The notes below the pieces were generated by a model, which was not told where the DNA came from, did no database searches, and saw only the letters and a program-made list of their open reading frames with translations. Both the position numbers and the translations under genes were made by a program. Of a DNA stretch of 64,000 bases, positions 11,581-23,411 are shown piece by piece; positions within the stretch are counted from its first letter, which is position 1; every line of letters starts with the position of its first letter. The DNA is from Paramecium sonneborni (Eukaryota; Ciliophora; Oligohymenophorea; Peniculida; Parameciidae). The stretch is taken from NCBI GenBank assembly GCA_905182985.1, contig CAJJDN010000017.1:253992-317991 (forward strand), in the 5' to 3' direction.

Positions 11581-12274
11581 TTATTAACTTATCAGTTGAA
11601 TAATTAAATTTATTGATCATATAAATATTTTATGTTCATCAGATTATAATTTAAAATTTCTAATAATCACTTATCAAACAAATCTACACTAATTAATCTT
11701 TGAGAATAACTATTCAAATATAAAAATGAGAATACAAAGAATAATTTAAATTGAAAAGATAATCGATTTTAAATTAGAATATTTAAAATTAAAAGTAAAC
11801 TTAAAGTCTAGAAATTAGATGATTAGAATCATTTATATTGATCTCAAAACTTATGTTTTTCATTAAAATTCATCATTTCTATTTTTGCAGAAATATTTGA
11901 AGATTGAAATTTATAAACTTTATACGATCTAACAGATACTTAAATGTAAATTAATTAAATAAATCAAGAAGTTTAGAATAGATAAAATTTAATATTAAAT
12001 GAATTTCAACTTCTCTTAACAAATTTTTAAAGAATATTTAAAAATTTGCATTATATATATGGATGATAAATTATGCTATAAAGTGAGAGAACTTTCAACT
12101 CAATATTTAAATTGAATGTCTTTAAAATAAGAATTTGATAAATTGTTAATAATATATCAAATTATTTTTTTTTTAAACACATCAATTTAAAACAAGACAT
12201 GTATTTGAATAGATGTAAATTCTTAATATTTATATATAAGTGCATTAACAGAATACAAAATTTTAATTTTAAAC
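11581..12274. other. AT-rich intergenic region between two RING genes
   Basis: About 700 bp of very AT-rich sequence with scattered TGA in all frames. I see no conserved motif, RNA gene or repeat. Promoter regions of the two-RING gene must lie here, but no element can be named. Confidence 0.4.
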
Positions 12275-12697
12275 TCAATAAGTTAAATTATTTTCTTTTT
12301 AAACAGTACTCATCGAAGTAAATTTTAACTCTTGTAATTATTTAAATGAATCTATTTATTAATATTGCCTACAAATTGGGCAAGAAACAATATTCTGCCT
12401 TATTTAAGATTCTGAAAGTAAACTATTGATATCATTTTCACAAAATGAATGACCACAAAATAATGGATAGAGTTATTCATCTTCACATAAACAAATTGGG
12501 CAAAATTATTCTTAGAAGATTTTATCTGATATTTTATCTAGAATTAAGTATCCTTAAATGTTTTCTTATTAAATGGTCCCATTTCTTCGAACCAATTGAG
12601 GTATTTCTAGATTATCGAAATCAAACTCTGCATCACTATTTGGTTCATTAAAGTTTTCTAAGTTGTCTACTATGTTTGAGTTTTCTATATTTGACAT
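12275..12697 (-). CDS. Small RING-finger protein, 140 aa
   Basis: One uninterrupted frame of 141 codons from ATG 12697. An acidic, N-rich N-terminus (about 60 residues) precedes a C3HC4 RING: QFCPICLCEDE, LFCGHSFCENDI, VSCPICRQY. The cysteine spacing, the unusual residues after the His-x-x-Cys, and the acidic lead-in all resemble the N-terminal part of the neighbouring two-RING gene, which is on the same strand 0.7 kb away. A local duplication with loss or gain of the long C-terminal part is likely. A minimal E3 ligase or a regulator of its large neighbour is possible; neither is shown by sequence. Confidence 0.72.
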
Positions 12698-13072
12698 TTT
12701 CTTTTAGTTATTTAATATTATTATTAAAAAAATTGAAATATCATAAGGTTTATCATTATTTCATCTTCAATTAAAAAAAACAGATAAATAATAATTAATT
12801 TAAATGTTTTATTCAATATTTAATTCTGATGTTAAATTCTATAAAATTTTTTATAATAATATTTAAATCTGTCTCTATTTAAATGAAATTCTCCTTGAAA
12901 GAAGAATTTTGAGTGGCTAGAACAATAAATTAACAAAGAAGATAACTTTAAAAAAACAATGGATTTAATAATATTATAGATGTAAATCATAATCACCATC
13001 TTATATGTACAATAAGTGAGGCTATCATTAATGCTAATATACAAATAAATCGAGCTATTCTTCCTAAATTTT
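12698..13072. other. AT-rich intergenic region
   Basis: No gene is supported. A 70-codon standard-code frame on the minus strand (12832-13044) has random-like composition and no homology signal that I recognise. Confidence 0.4.
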
Positions 13073-14149
13073 TCATCTTACTAAATAATGAAAGTTTAAT
13101 AATACTTCCTCAACATGAAATATATTAGTATCCATTAGAAAATAATCATTTTTGTACTATTGTTATGTTTTGCTACTAAACCGTGATTCATTTCTCTAAA
13201 ATAACCTTTAAATACTGGCTTAGAGAATACTTATTCTTTTATCTTTAATAATTTATTTCTAGCACCAAGTTTTTATAATATTTTTGGCTCTTTCAAATTC
13301 AACATCATTTTATAATTCATGAAATCCTTTATCAAATAATTTTAAGGTTTTTTCTTTAGATCCAGCCAGTCTATAAAGTTCAACAGAATTCATATGACTT
13401 GCCACTTTGTCCTCTTTTCCATGTAAAATTAATAAAGGTTAAACAAATCTAAAATATTTTAATAAAGTATTTACTATGATAAATTAGGTAAGATATATTA
13501 TTCTAATTATAAAATATTATATGCCATTCCTATACTCATAAATGGTTAAACAAGACTATCCTCAGCTACATTTTTGATTACATAATTGTCTTTACTACAA
13601 TGGCCATAATCAATATAAGAATTGACCATCAAACCCTAAAAATTTATTAGTATCATACTGGAATAATTTTATTCATTAAAGTAAGAAGAGTCTTTTTAAA
13701 GATTCCATATTTTTAGGCAAATTGCAGATATGGATTAACAACAATAACTCCTTAAAGAATTAAAGAAGGATTTGAAATACAAAAACTCAGACCAACTGCT
13801 GCTCCTAATGATTAACATTATAAAAATATTGGTTAAGATCTTTCTATAGTTAATAGTATGCATTCAAGATCTTGATGCATTTATTTAATATGACCATGAC
13901 TTCTAATTCCTCCAGAATTTCCAAATCCCCTTTAATCATAAAGTATTACTTAAAACCCTGATTTAGCATATTCATCAGCTACCTAATCTCATCATTCAGA
14001 TATCATACATGAAAATATCTTCCAGAGTGATCTCCGTATCCATGTATAATTACAATAGTGGCAATAGGATTTTAAGGAGAACAATAAGTTGTATATAAAT
14101 TTAAACCATTTGTCTAAGTAGCAACATATTTTCTTGTAACTGTATACAT
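13073..14149 (-). CDS. Alpha/beta hydrolase, monoacylglycerol-lipase/serine aminopeptidase S33-like, 333 aa
   Basis: Introns at 13983-14008, 13636-13658 and 13449-13474 leave 334 codons. Segments in order are HGYGDHSGRY (oxyanion-hole His-Gly), ILYDQRGFGNSGG, then the nucleophile elbow QSLGA, and a C-terminal HGKEDKVASH (Asp) and KGFHELQND (His). Together they complete a Ser-Asp-His triad of the lysophospholipase/monoglyceride-lipase type. The elbow reads Cys-Gln-Ser-Leu-Gly, so the first glycine of GxSxG is replaced. The start is uncertain: the frame stays open upstream (GSRFLGEWEEEM...), and a further 5' exon is possible. Substrate unknown; lipid ester hydrolysis is inferred. Much of the gene is repeated at 14415-15278 by the assembly duplication. 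Confidence 0.75.
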
Positions 14150-14413
14150 TTCTTCCTCCCATTCTCCTAAGAATCTACTTCCAAATAACTAGTTTAGTGA
14201 ATTATTTTATTAATATCCTTGGCTTATGCATATCGATGCTTTTTTATTTAATTGTCTTACAATTTATTTCTTACATTGAATTAGGCTTAGAAAATTGGTA
14301 AACAGTTTCTTATTATCCAAAAGAACTGTTGTTTCTTTTCATTTCTTTATAAATCAAATTTGATATGAATAATTTATGTTTTAAATTATCATTCTAACTA
14401 TTCTCTTTTACTA
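13286..14413 (+). repeat. Copy 1 of exact 1128-bp direct duplication
   Basis: Repeated without visible change at 14415-15542, with a single N at 14414 between the copies. It carries most of the hydrolase gene. Best read as overlapping contig ends placed side by side. Confidence 0.9.
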
Positions 14414-14414
14414 N

Positions 14415-15542
14415 GGCTCTTTCAAATTCAACATCATTTTATAATTCATGAAATCCTTTATCAAATAATTTTAAGGTTTTTTCTTTAGATCCAGCCAGTC
14501 TATAAAGTTCAACAGAATTCATATGACTTGCCACTTTGTCCTCTTTTCCATGTAAAATTAATAAAGGTTAAACAAATCTAAAATATTTTAATAAAGTATT
14601 TACTATGATAAATTAGGTAAGATATATTATTCTAATTATAAAATATTATATGCCATTCCTATACTCATAAATGGTTAAACAAGACTATCCTCAGCTACAT
14701 TTTTGATTACATAATTGTCTTTACTACAATGGCCATAATCAATATAAGAATTGACCATCAAACCCTAAAAATTTATTAGTATCATACTGGAATAATTTTA
14801 TTCATTAAAGTAAGAAGAGTCTTTTTAAAGATTCCATATTTTTAGGCAAATTGCAGATATGGATTAACAACAATAACTCCTTAAAGAATTAAAGAAGGAT
14901 TTGAAATACAAAAACTCAGACCAACTGCTGCTCCTAATGATTAACATTATAAAAATATTGGTTAAGATCTTTCTATAGTTAATAGTATGCATTCAAGATC
15001 TTGATGCATTTATTTAATATGACCATGACTTCTAATTCCTCCAGAATTTCCAAATCCCCTTTAATCATAAAGTATTACTTAAAACCCTGATTTAGCATAT
15101 TCATCAGCTACCTAATCTCATCATTCAGATATCATACATGAAAATATCTTCCAGAGTGATCTCCGTATCCATGTATAATTACAATAGTGGCAATAGGATT
15201 TTAAGGAGAACAATAAGTTGTATATAAATTTAAACCATTTGTCTAAGTAGCAACATATTTTCTTGTAACTGTATACATTTCTTCCTCCCATTCTCCTAAG
15301 AATCTACTTCCAAATAACTAGTTTAGTGAATTATTTTATTAATATCCTTGGCTTATGCATATCGATGCTTTTTTATTTAATTGTCTTACAATTTATTTCT
15401 TACATTGAATTAGGCTTAGAAAATTGGTAAACAGTTTCTTATTATCCAAAAGAACTGTTGTTTCTTTTCATTTCTTTATAAATCAAATTTGATATGAATA
15501 ATTTATGTTTTAAATTATCATTCTAACTATTCTCTTTTACTA
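14415..15542 (+). repeat. Copy 2 of exact 1128-bp direct duplication
   Basis: Identical to 13286-14413. It contains a second hydrolase copy (start at 15278) that lacks its 3' end. The sequence after 15542 is the true upstream flank of the hydrolase gene. Confidence 0.9.
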
Positions 15543-15989
15543 TTAATTTTCTTTTAATCTTGCTTAGATTGATTAATCTAAAATTTTAATCAAAACTAAT
15601 TGAGTCTACATTGATTTCATATATACCAACCATATATTTTCTCTATTTTAATGGAGATATTGTATTTCATAATAAAATTTGCGTAAATTGAAAGAACTAT
15701 CGAAAAAAGTAAATAATATTTAATAAAATTTCCTACTTTTCATCCTTATCAGGCTTTAAAATAAATTGATCAATTTAATAAAATATTATAATAGTTACTA
15801 TTTTAGAGTTATATAATAAAATAATCTATAAAGATATATCTAAATCGATTCGGTTATTTAAAAACTCTAAAAGTATGTGTTATATTTTTATTTTATAAAC
15901 TTGGGTTAAAATATTTAGATTTCTTCAGATTTTTACTTCCAACTGTAAAGAGATTTTATTTCTCAATCAGATTAAAAATCCTAATTATC
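15543..15989. other. AT-rich spacer upstream of hydrolase
   Basis: No gene supported. The first 150 bp may hold a missing 5' exon of the minus-strand hydrolase, because a minus-strand frame with reasonable composition is open there. Confidence 0.3.
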
Positions 15990-17120
15990 AAATGATTGTT
16001 TAAAGGAAAGAGTAAAAAATATCCATATAGAAATAGCCTAAATGTATAATTTAATATCTCTAAATTGATTAGAAAAATAAAGTAATTTGAACAAGAAAAG
16101 AAATTGAATCTTTTTTTAAAAAAAAAAAAGTTATATGTCTACATAGATGAGATTGATGCAAAGATTAAAAGATTAGTCTTTTATGAAGATAGTTAAATAA
16201 ATTTATTATTGCTAAAAAATGGAATCAAATCCAAACTAATAAATTAAATAAATAAATGAAAAAAAATACTAATATTTTGATTTGTAACTTCAAATAAAAA
16301 TGATATTTATAATGCTATTAAAACTACAGAAAGAAAAGAATCTAAAATAAAAAAATCAAAAGATTCTAACATAACTGTACAAAAAAAAATTAAGTGAAAA
16401 AACGCTATAATAAAATGAGTTCTGTTAGACAAAGAAATTGAAATAGATAAAGTGAAAAAGCAATTAATATTATTAAAACCTTAAATAAATTGAATGCTTG
16501 TAAAGTTTTGGATGTCGATAATAAAAGGATCTGTTGGAGTATAGAAAATAGATGTTTTTCTTAATTAAAATTTAAGTTAAAGTTAACAGATATTTGCTAG
16601 ATTTAAGGGTGATTAATTAACATGTCGTAATTGTAAAAAATATTCTTCAGATATATTCTGTTAATTTTGCTGAAATACTCAATATAAGATAGTCTAGTGT
16701 AGATAACAATCATAAAAAGATTAGTTAGCTTTTTAGCGTTTAAAACTATAAGACTATTGATAGAGTATTAAATTTATTATAATGAATTCCAGTGAAATTA
16801 AATGCAGATATTCAATTATTCAATAAAATTGATAGAATTACAAGATATTATTTTATTGGAGTATTACATTTATATATTTTACTCAAAATAGCTATAATAA
16901 TTTCTAAATGAAAGCAGACTAAGATATCCACATCATGAAACAATATTTCTGAGAAATGCTTATGATAAAGAGAAAGATGGTAGATTATCGTTACAAGAAT
17001 TCTAGATATGTGATTTTTAATTTGTTAATAATAAATAAATACTAATTATGAAAGATAGATTTTTATTATGATATAATAATATGAATAAGTTGTAAAGTGA
17101 ATAGATATATCTGTTATTAA
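15990..17120 (+). pseudogene. Decayed gene remnant with one EF-hand
   Basis: Stretches with coding-like composition appear in changing frames: an IDEIDAKIKRLVFYEDS-like piece near 16150, a K/E/S-rich piece near 16300-16390, a DKEIEIDKVKK piece near 16430, and an EF-hand near 16950-17010. The EF loop at 16963-16998 reads DKEKDGRLSLQE, with all Ca2+-ligating positions filled. TGA codons and frame changes between the pieces could not be removed with short GT-AG introns. I take this as a pseudogene, perhaps a degraded duplicate. A live gene with introns that I failed to place remains possible. Confidence 0.35.
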
Positions 17121-17225
17121 TAAGTTTTGAATAATTAGTTTAAAATTAGTTATTTAATTTGTTGGTGTTATTTGGGATGGTTTGTGTTGATCAATTTAGA
17201 ATAATTAAAATTTATCTGTTATAAA

Positions 17226-18790
17226 ATGAATCAACTGAAAAAACATATCTCTGTTAAATGCATCAATTTTAACACTTAATCTACAAATACTCGTACTAGG
17301 AGTATGTCAAATTAAGTATCTAAGAATTCTACAGACCGTTCTAGATCTGTAAGTAAATTATGCCCAGCCATTAAGTAGAATAGTAATATAAATTAATAAG
17401 GTTGCCAGCTCCTACAAAAAATTCAGAATCAGTATCTATGTCAAATTCAAAACCAGTTTCTAAATTAGGAAAAGTGAAAATTGATCTTGGAAATAAAGGG
17501 ACATCTAGAAGTTAATAATCAACATAAAAATCACGTTCAAACAGTTAAATAAGTAAAGAAGAGAGTTTTCCAAAGATGCTACCTGATTTTGGTAGAATGG
17601 AAACTGAATTATTGGATTGTTAAGATTTCATGCTATAATTACCTGAAATTCATTTTCCTACGACTGAAGATTTAATGAAAGAAAGAATAATATTAGCTAA
17701 TAGAATAGCATATACAATTAAGACAAAGAAACGTATACCTCAAACAACACCAGATTTTTATAAGGTATCGCATCTCTAACCTTAGTAAGGTAGCTCTGTT
17801 ATGTGATAGGCAAGGGAGCATTTGCAAAAGTATGTTTGGGAATCTAAATATTAACAGGAGCTAAAGTAGCCATGAAAATTATTGAAAAATCAACACTTAA
17901 AACTGAGAGTGCTAAAAAAAGATTATTGTTGGTAATTTCCAATATTCTATTTTAAGGAAATTACTTTAATGAAAATTCTTTCATAATATTAATAGTTTGC
18001 TTCTTTATTTGAAGTTTTTGAAACAAAAAAGTAGATTTATATCATAATGGAATATGTTGAAGGTGGAGATTTAATGAAATGGACAAAAGAAAAACCTATA
18101 CCTGAAACTTAAGCAAAATCTGTATTCAGTAAATTAATATTGGCCTTATAAATACTTTAAAGTCATAATATTTTACATAGAGACATTAAATTAGACAATA
18201 TACTACTTCAAGGAGATTCTATAAAGATTTGTGATTTTGGTGTTAGTAGATAAATTATTAAAGGATAAAAAATATTGGAATAATGTGGAACTCCAGCTTA
18301 TTTAGCACCTGAAATAATATCTAGTAAAACTGGATATGAAGGATTTGCAAGTGATATTTGGAGTTCTGGAGTTCTATTATACATTTTATTAGTAGGAAAG
18401 GTACCATTCAAAGGAAACAATATGAATGAATTAAATCATAATATTCAAAATGGTTTACTCAATTTTATGGAAATGAAAAAATCAAATTTATCAAATGATG
18501 CTGTTGGTAATTTATAAGCAATATTTATATTAGATTTAATTAAAGCTATACTTAATATTAATCCTAAATTGAGAATAACACTTACAGAAATTCTTAATCA
18601 TCCTTGGTTAAAAGAACTAAATTTAAAATAAAATAAAGTCTCAATGTCTAACTCTAATTTAGATTTAAGAGTCATTTCTCAAATTGAATAGTTTGGCTAT
18701 TAAAGAGAGTTTATAATAAAAAGTTTATAGAAATAAACACTCTGTCATATTAATGCTATGTATTCTATTTTAACAAGAGTTTAAAAATGA
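17226..18790 (+). CDS. CAMK/SNF1-like Ser/Thr protein kinase, 494 aa
   Basis: Introns at 17383-17408 (26 nt), 17765-17793 (29 nt) and 17932-17956 (25 nt) leave 495 codons. A Ser/Arg-rich N-terminal tail (about 170 residues) precedes the kinase domain. The domain has GKGAFAKV (P-loop), VAMK (Lys), HRDIKLDN (catalytic loop), CDFG, and APE with a [10 protein letters not shown] activation segment. All catalytic residues are present, so the kinase should be active. The last 40 residues ([15 protein letters not shown]...NAMYSIL) resemble the UBA-like segment that follows the kinase in SNF1/MARK relatives. Substrate unknown. It is convergent with the minus-strand channel gene, with only about 50 bp between their stops. 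Confidence 0.82.
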
Positions 18791-18842
18791 TTTAGATACT
18801 TTATATATATGTATATATATAAATTAGTGATAATAATTAATA

Positions 18843-21800
18843 TCAAGCTGCTGGATGTAAATTAGCTAATTCACTTTTTAAACTTTATCTGACTCTTGAA
18901 ATAAAATCTAAATATAAAATCTTAATAATAATACCTTCTTGAATTAATCCTTAATTAAAAACTTCCTGATTGATATCATTTAGTTGACTTTAAAATTTTT
19001 TCATTTCATCGCTAAATCTCTTCAATTCTCTAGAAAATTCTATATCTACTCTTCCCTCTTCCCCCTATAATTTTGATTTAATATTTAAATATTAGGATGT
19101 ACTTTCTTATCCTTAATTTGTTACATTATCATAATTATTTTCTAGTTCTTTTGGTTGTTTTGCACTTAATACATAAACTCTGTCTTTGCTTGATATAACT
19201 ACATCCATTGGTGGTTTAAGAAAAACATAAGGTTTATTATTATTTTTAACTTTCTCTCCTCTATATAATCCAATAGGAATCATATTTTGTTCTGTGAGTA
19301 AAATTTCAAAAAGTTCTCCAAAAGTTTTCTCTTAATATTTTGGAGGTATGTTAATTAGAAATAAATTACTTTACTATAATTTGCTTGCTTAATACAGTTT
19401 TTTATGCTATATAAAATCATGAAGATTCTTACTTTTTTATTAACGGAAGCACTTCCTAAAATCATTTAATCAAAAATACTAGTAATAAAAGGATTATAAT
19501 AAGCTTAACATATAAGAGTATCAAGCATAGTAGATATATATATTTCTCCAGAAGCAAAAGGTTCACTTACAGACCAATCATATTTTTAAACATAATTATT
19601 TCTTGATATCTACAAAAAAGAAATTGTTGAAATTGAAGCCAATTCAGTTATTATGTTTATGTTTTAGTTTAATAATTTGACAGTTTTATAAATGAATATT
19701 GTATCTGCATCAACAATATTTGCTGTCCCTTCTTCTTAGTCAGCAGATTTTTATAAGATAACCAAAGCTGATGCTTTTTAAATACATACTTTTTTTAAAT
19801 CTTCAGTATTAAGTGGAGATCCTTATTGGAAATAAACTTTTGGAAATTTATTAATTTATAATTAGATTTCTGTTGGTATCAAATCCTAATTCAATATTAC
19901 TATTGGTTGTATATTTTTTAATGATCTAGCTCTCAAAGGCATCATAAGATACTTCATATCTGAAACCACTCCACATACAATGAAGTGATTTTCAAATTTT
20001 TCTTAATCTCCAACTTTTGGAAGACCTGTTGTGATAGTCTAAGGTTTGACTTAATAGTAAGCAGGATGTTTAGAAGAATCATCTTTGAGACCTTCACTTA
20101 AAATTTCTTTTAAATATTCTGCTTCTTATTAGAGTGCATTTTTATTATTTTATTATCTTTAAACATTAGGAAAACAATAATTTTTTTAAATGTATTCAGG
20201 AAATTTGGTTTATTAAACCTAATCTATATTAGGCATTTCACTTGCTATTACATATCCATAATGTAAATAATCTTCAAATAGATATTCGGATGGATTAACA
20301 AATACACTAGTTCCTGATTCCAATTCTACTTCAAGAGCAAATAAAATTATATTTAACTCTTTATATATTGCTTATGAAATCTATATAATCTAAATTTATA
20401 ATTACTTAACTAAATGTTAAACCAACAAATGCTTCAGATTCTAATGGAACTCTATATATTTCATTTTACATTCCACATAAATAATCATCTATCCATTCTT
20501 CCTTATTTTTATCATACTTTGATATATCATAAGATGGTTTCGATGATTAAATTAAAAATGATATAAGAGTATTTATCCCTGGACATAAACATGTTTTTCC
20601 TAAAAGATAAAGTTTAAGTTCATCAACACAAATAACTTAATCTGTCTCATGACCACCAAGTGAATTAAAGTATAAATCTTTACTTGATGGTTATAAAACT
20701 TATAAACATACTCTTACTCCTCTTCTTGATTTCTATTTTTTTGCAAATTATTTAACAGCGAAAGCATGAATAATATTTCGATAATCATCTCTTTTTGGTG
20801 TTCTACTTGTTTTATTTGCTAAAACAATTACACAATTGCAGTCTTTTGAACTACATCTTTCTAGATCTTTATTTTATAAAGGATGTCCCTCTAAATAGAT
20901 TACTCTAGATTATAAAGCTGGTTATTTTAATTAGAGAGTCATTTCTTCAGTTGGTGCAGAAGGTTAAAGAATAACTGTATTTATATCATTCATTCCATGA
21001 TCACTATGATACAGCTCATTTAAAAAGGTTTTAAATCCTTCTACTTAAGAAGATCCTAACAAAAGAATATGTTCACATTCTTTTTTTGACATGTATTTAT
21101 TTCTGGCATATTGACTTCTTAAACTATACACTCTTGTTAGCATTTCTACTTGAGTTGGTAAAACCAAAAACATTATTAATATTGCTACAATAATTGAAAA
21201 CCTTCCATAAATAGTTGTAGGATAAACATCTCCAAATCCCACCGTTGAAATTGTTACAACCATAAAATAAATATATTCGACTATAGAGTAATCCTATTCA
21301 ACTACATAAAGTATTGAAGAATTTATCATTATAATTGCCATGACAGTTACAATTGGTTTATATGCCAACCTAAATACTCTAGATTAAACAAATTAATTAC
21401 CTTCCATTGAAAGTCTCTATAATACTTTATCTAGTTTGTAACATAATAAAAAACGCAGCACTCTCAACAAATATATATATTTTTATCCTGTTATTATATT
21501 CAATCTTGCTAACAATGAAGGAAATATTGAAACGTATTCAATTAATGAAGTTGTTTGGAAGGTAAAGAATAATTTATTTTCTGATAAGCAGAAGTTAATT
21601 GCAAAATCAAGAAGGAAATAAATATAACAGATCAATTCTGGAATCTAAAAAACTTATAATGTGATTCAAATTACTGTAATAAATGCTTATGCTTCTTTAA
21701 CATCTTAAGTTTCCCCTTAATCCCAAAATGAACAATCAATTAGATGTAACACTGTTAACAAAAAACTTAAAAGAACATTTATTCCATCCAAATAATCACC

Positions 21801-21959
21801 AATTCCAGAAGTTGATAAATATTTTGCCATTCTTAATGTCAATGTTATTTTGCCTTCTTCATGTTTCTTTGTAGTTGCGTCATCTTCAGAATTAACTAAT
21901 CTTATAAGTGCATACTAATCTTAATGACTGAAAATAGACTATTTGCCTTCATAGATCAT
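18843..21959 (-). CDS. BK/Slo-like Ca2+-activated K+ channel
   Basis: From ATG 21959 the protein has an N-terminal set of membrane spans, a pore with the selectivity filter STVGFGD (21224-21248; about residue 230), and a long cytosolic part with RCK features. These include HILLLGSSQVEGFKTFLNEL, VIYLEGHPLQNKDLERC and NCVIVLANKTSRTPKRDDY, which match the RCK1 Rossmann fold of Slo channels. Introns include 21645-21674 (30 nt), 20381-20405 (25 nt) and a 27-nt one near the 3' end. The C-terminus is a coiled-coil segment. Such channels pass K+ and in ciliates shape ciliary and cell-body excitability. I did not trace every intron, so the exact length is not given. Confidence 0.85.
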
Positions 21960-22010
21960 AAATATTAAAATAATTCAGATTGGTATTCATTAAATTTAAT
22001 TTAAATCCAA

Positions 22011-23357
22011 ATGATCATTGAAGAGAATGAGTTTGATAAATAAATAGATGATCTTCTAAATAAGGAAAAGACAGCTCGTTTAGCTAATAATTTAGTTGAA
22101 ACACTTAAAGTCACTAAACAAATTGCCAAATTGTGTTTTGATACAAAATAATACTCAAAATTTAATGAATTAATAGTATCACTTAGTAAAAAAAGAGGAT
22201 AACCAAAAAAAGCATAAATTGAACTTGTTTAAATGGCAATGGTTGAATTGAAAACACTTTCAATAAATCAAAAATTAGAAATGATTGATGCCATAATGAA
22301 AGTATGTGAAAAGAAGATTTACTTAGAAGTTGAGTATGCTCGTTGTGTTTTAATGCTTACTCAATATAAAGAAGATGATAATCAAATTGCTGATGCTGCT
22401 AAAATATTATAAGAAGTCTAAGTTGAAACATATGGATCAATGGATAAAAGAGAAAAATTAGAATTCATTTTATATCAAATGAAAATCATGATCAAGAAAT
22501 TAGATTATGTTAGATTGTTCATCATTTCAAAGAAAATTGAACCCAAAAATATAGAGGATTAAAATATTGCGGATCTCAAGATTATTTATTATTCATTCTT
22601 AGTTATTTACTATAGACATGAAAACAATTATTAAGAGACTGCTCATGCTTATTCTAAAATACTTTAATCATTGCATTAAAATAGATAATTAGAAGCTACA
22701 AAAGTTGATTTCAACTTTAAAATTGATTATAACACAATTCTTGAAAATTATGCCCTGTATACTATTTTAAGCTAATATTCTGATGAAAAGGTATCTATAT
22801 AATAATCATATATAGTAAAAATAATTGTAGACAATTGCATCAACTTATAAATATGGACTTGAGGCTTTACCTAATCTATAACAATTGATTTAAGCCTTTT
22901 TAGGGACAGAATTAATAAGCACTGAACCATAAACTCATAATATTTAAGCGGCTGAGATTTTCGATGAGAATATAGAAAATAACCAACAAAGATATAAAGG
23001 TAAAAAGATAGCCAATATTTTTAGATTTTAGAAGATAATTGATTCATCATAATTTAAGAGTATTTTAGATTTATTATGATTCGATATATTTGAATAGAAT
23101 TACAGAGTTGATTGGTATCAATACCTAAGAATTGGAAGAAGAAATTTGTATTATGATGGACTAGAAAGTATAATATTGTGATAAAATAAAAGTTGCTTAA
23201 ATGTAAGATTGATAGAATAAAGGGAATCGTTGACTATTAGTTAAAGAAAAATGAAAATGATGTTTTATAAGAATGGGGTGATAATGTAAATAAAGTTTTA
23301 AATCTGATTGATTTAACAAGCAATTTGATAAAAAGGGAAGAGGAATTGTTTTTATGA
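22011..23357 (+). CDS. RPN5: 26S proteasome regulatory subunit Rpn5 (PSMD12), 423 aa
   Basis: Three 25-nt introns (22791-22815, 23000-23024, 23168-23192) leave 424 codons. The helical N-terminal solenoid includes the characteristic QVETYGSMDKREKLEFIL segment. A C-terminal PCI domain (HHNLRVFQIYYDSIYLNRIT, then a winged helix with LEEEICIMMDQK and CKIDRIKGIVDY) follows, as in Rpn5. Length is close to the human 456 residues. It forms part of the proteasome lid. The divergent start lies only about 50 bp from the start of the K+ channel gene, so both promoters share this gap. Confidence 0.9.
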
Positions 23358-23411
23358 GAAAAATCAATCAGTATATAAATTTGAATTGTATTATTAAAAT
23401 AATTTAAAAAC

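Noticed and set aside
4624..15542. Tandem duplications as true biological gene duplications
   Set aside because: Copies are identical including non-coding DNA and each junction has an N; an assembly artefact explains this better.
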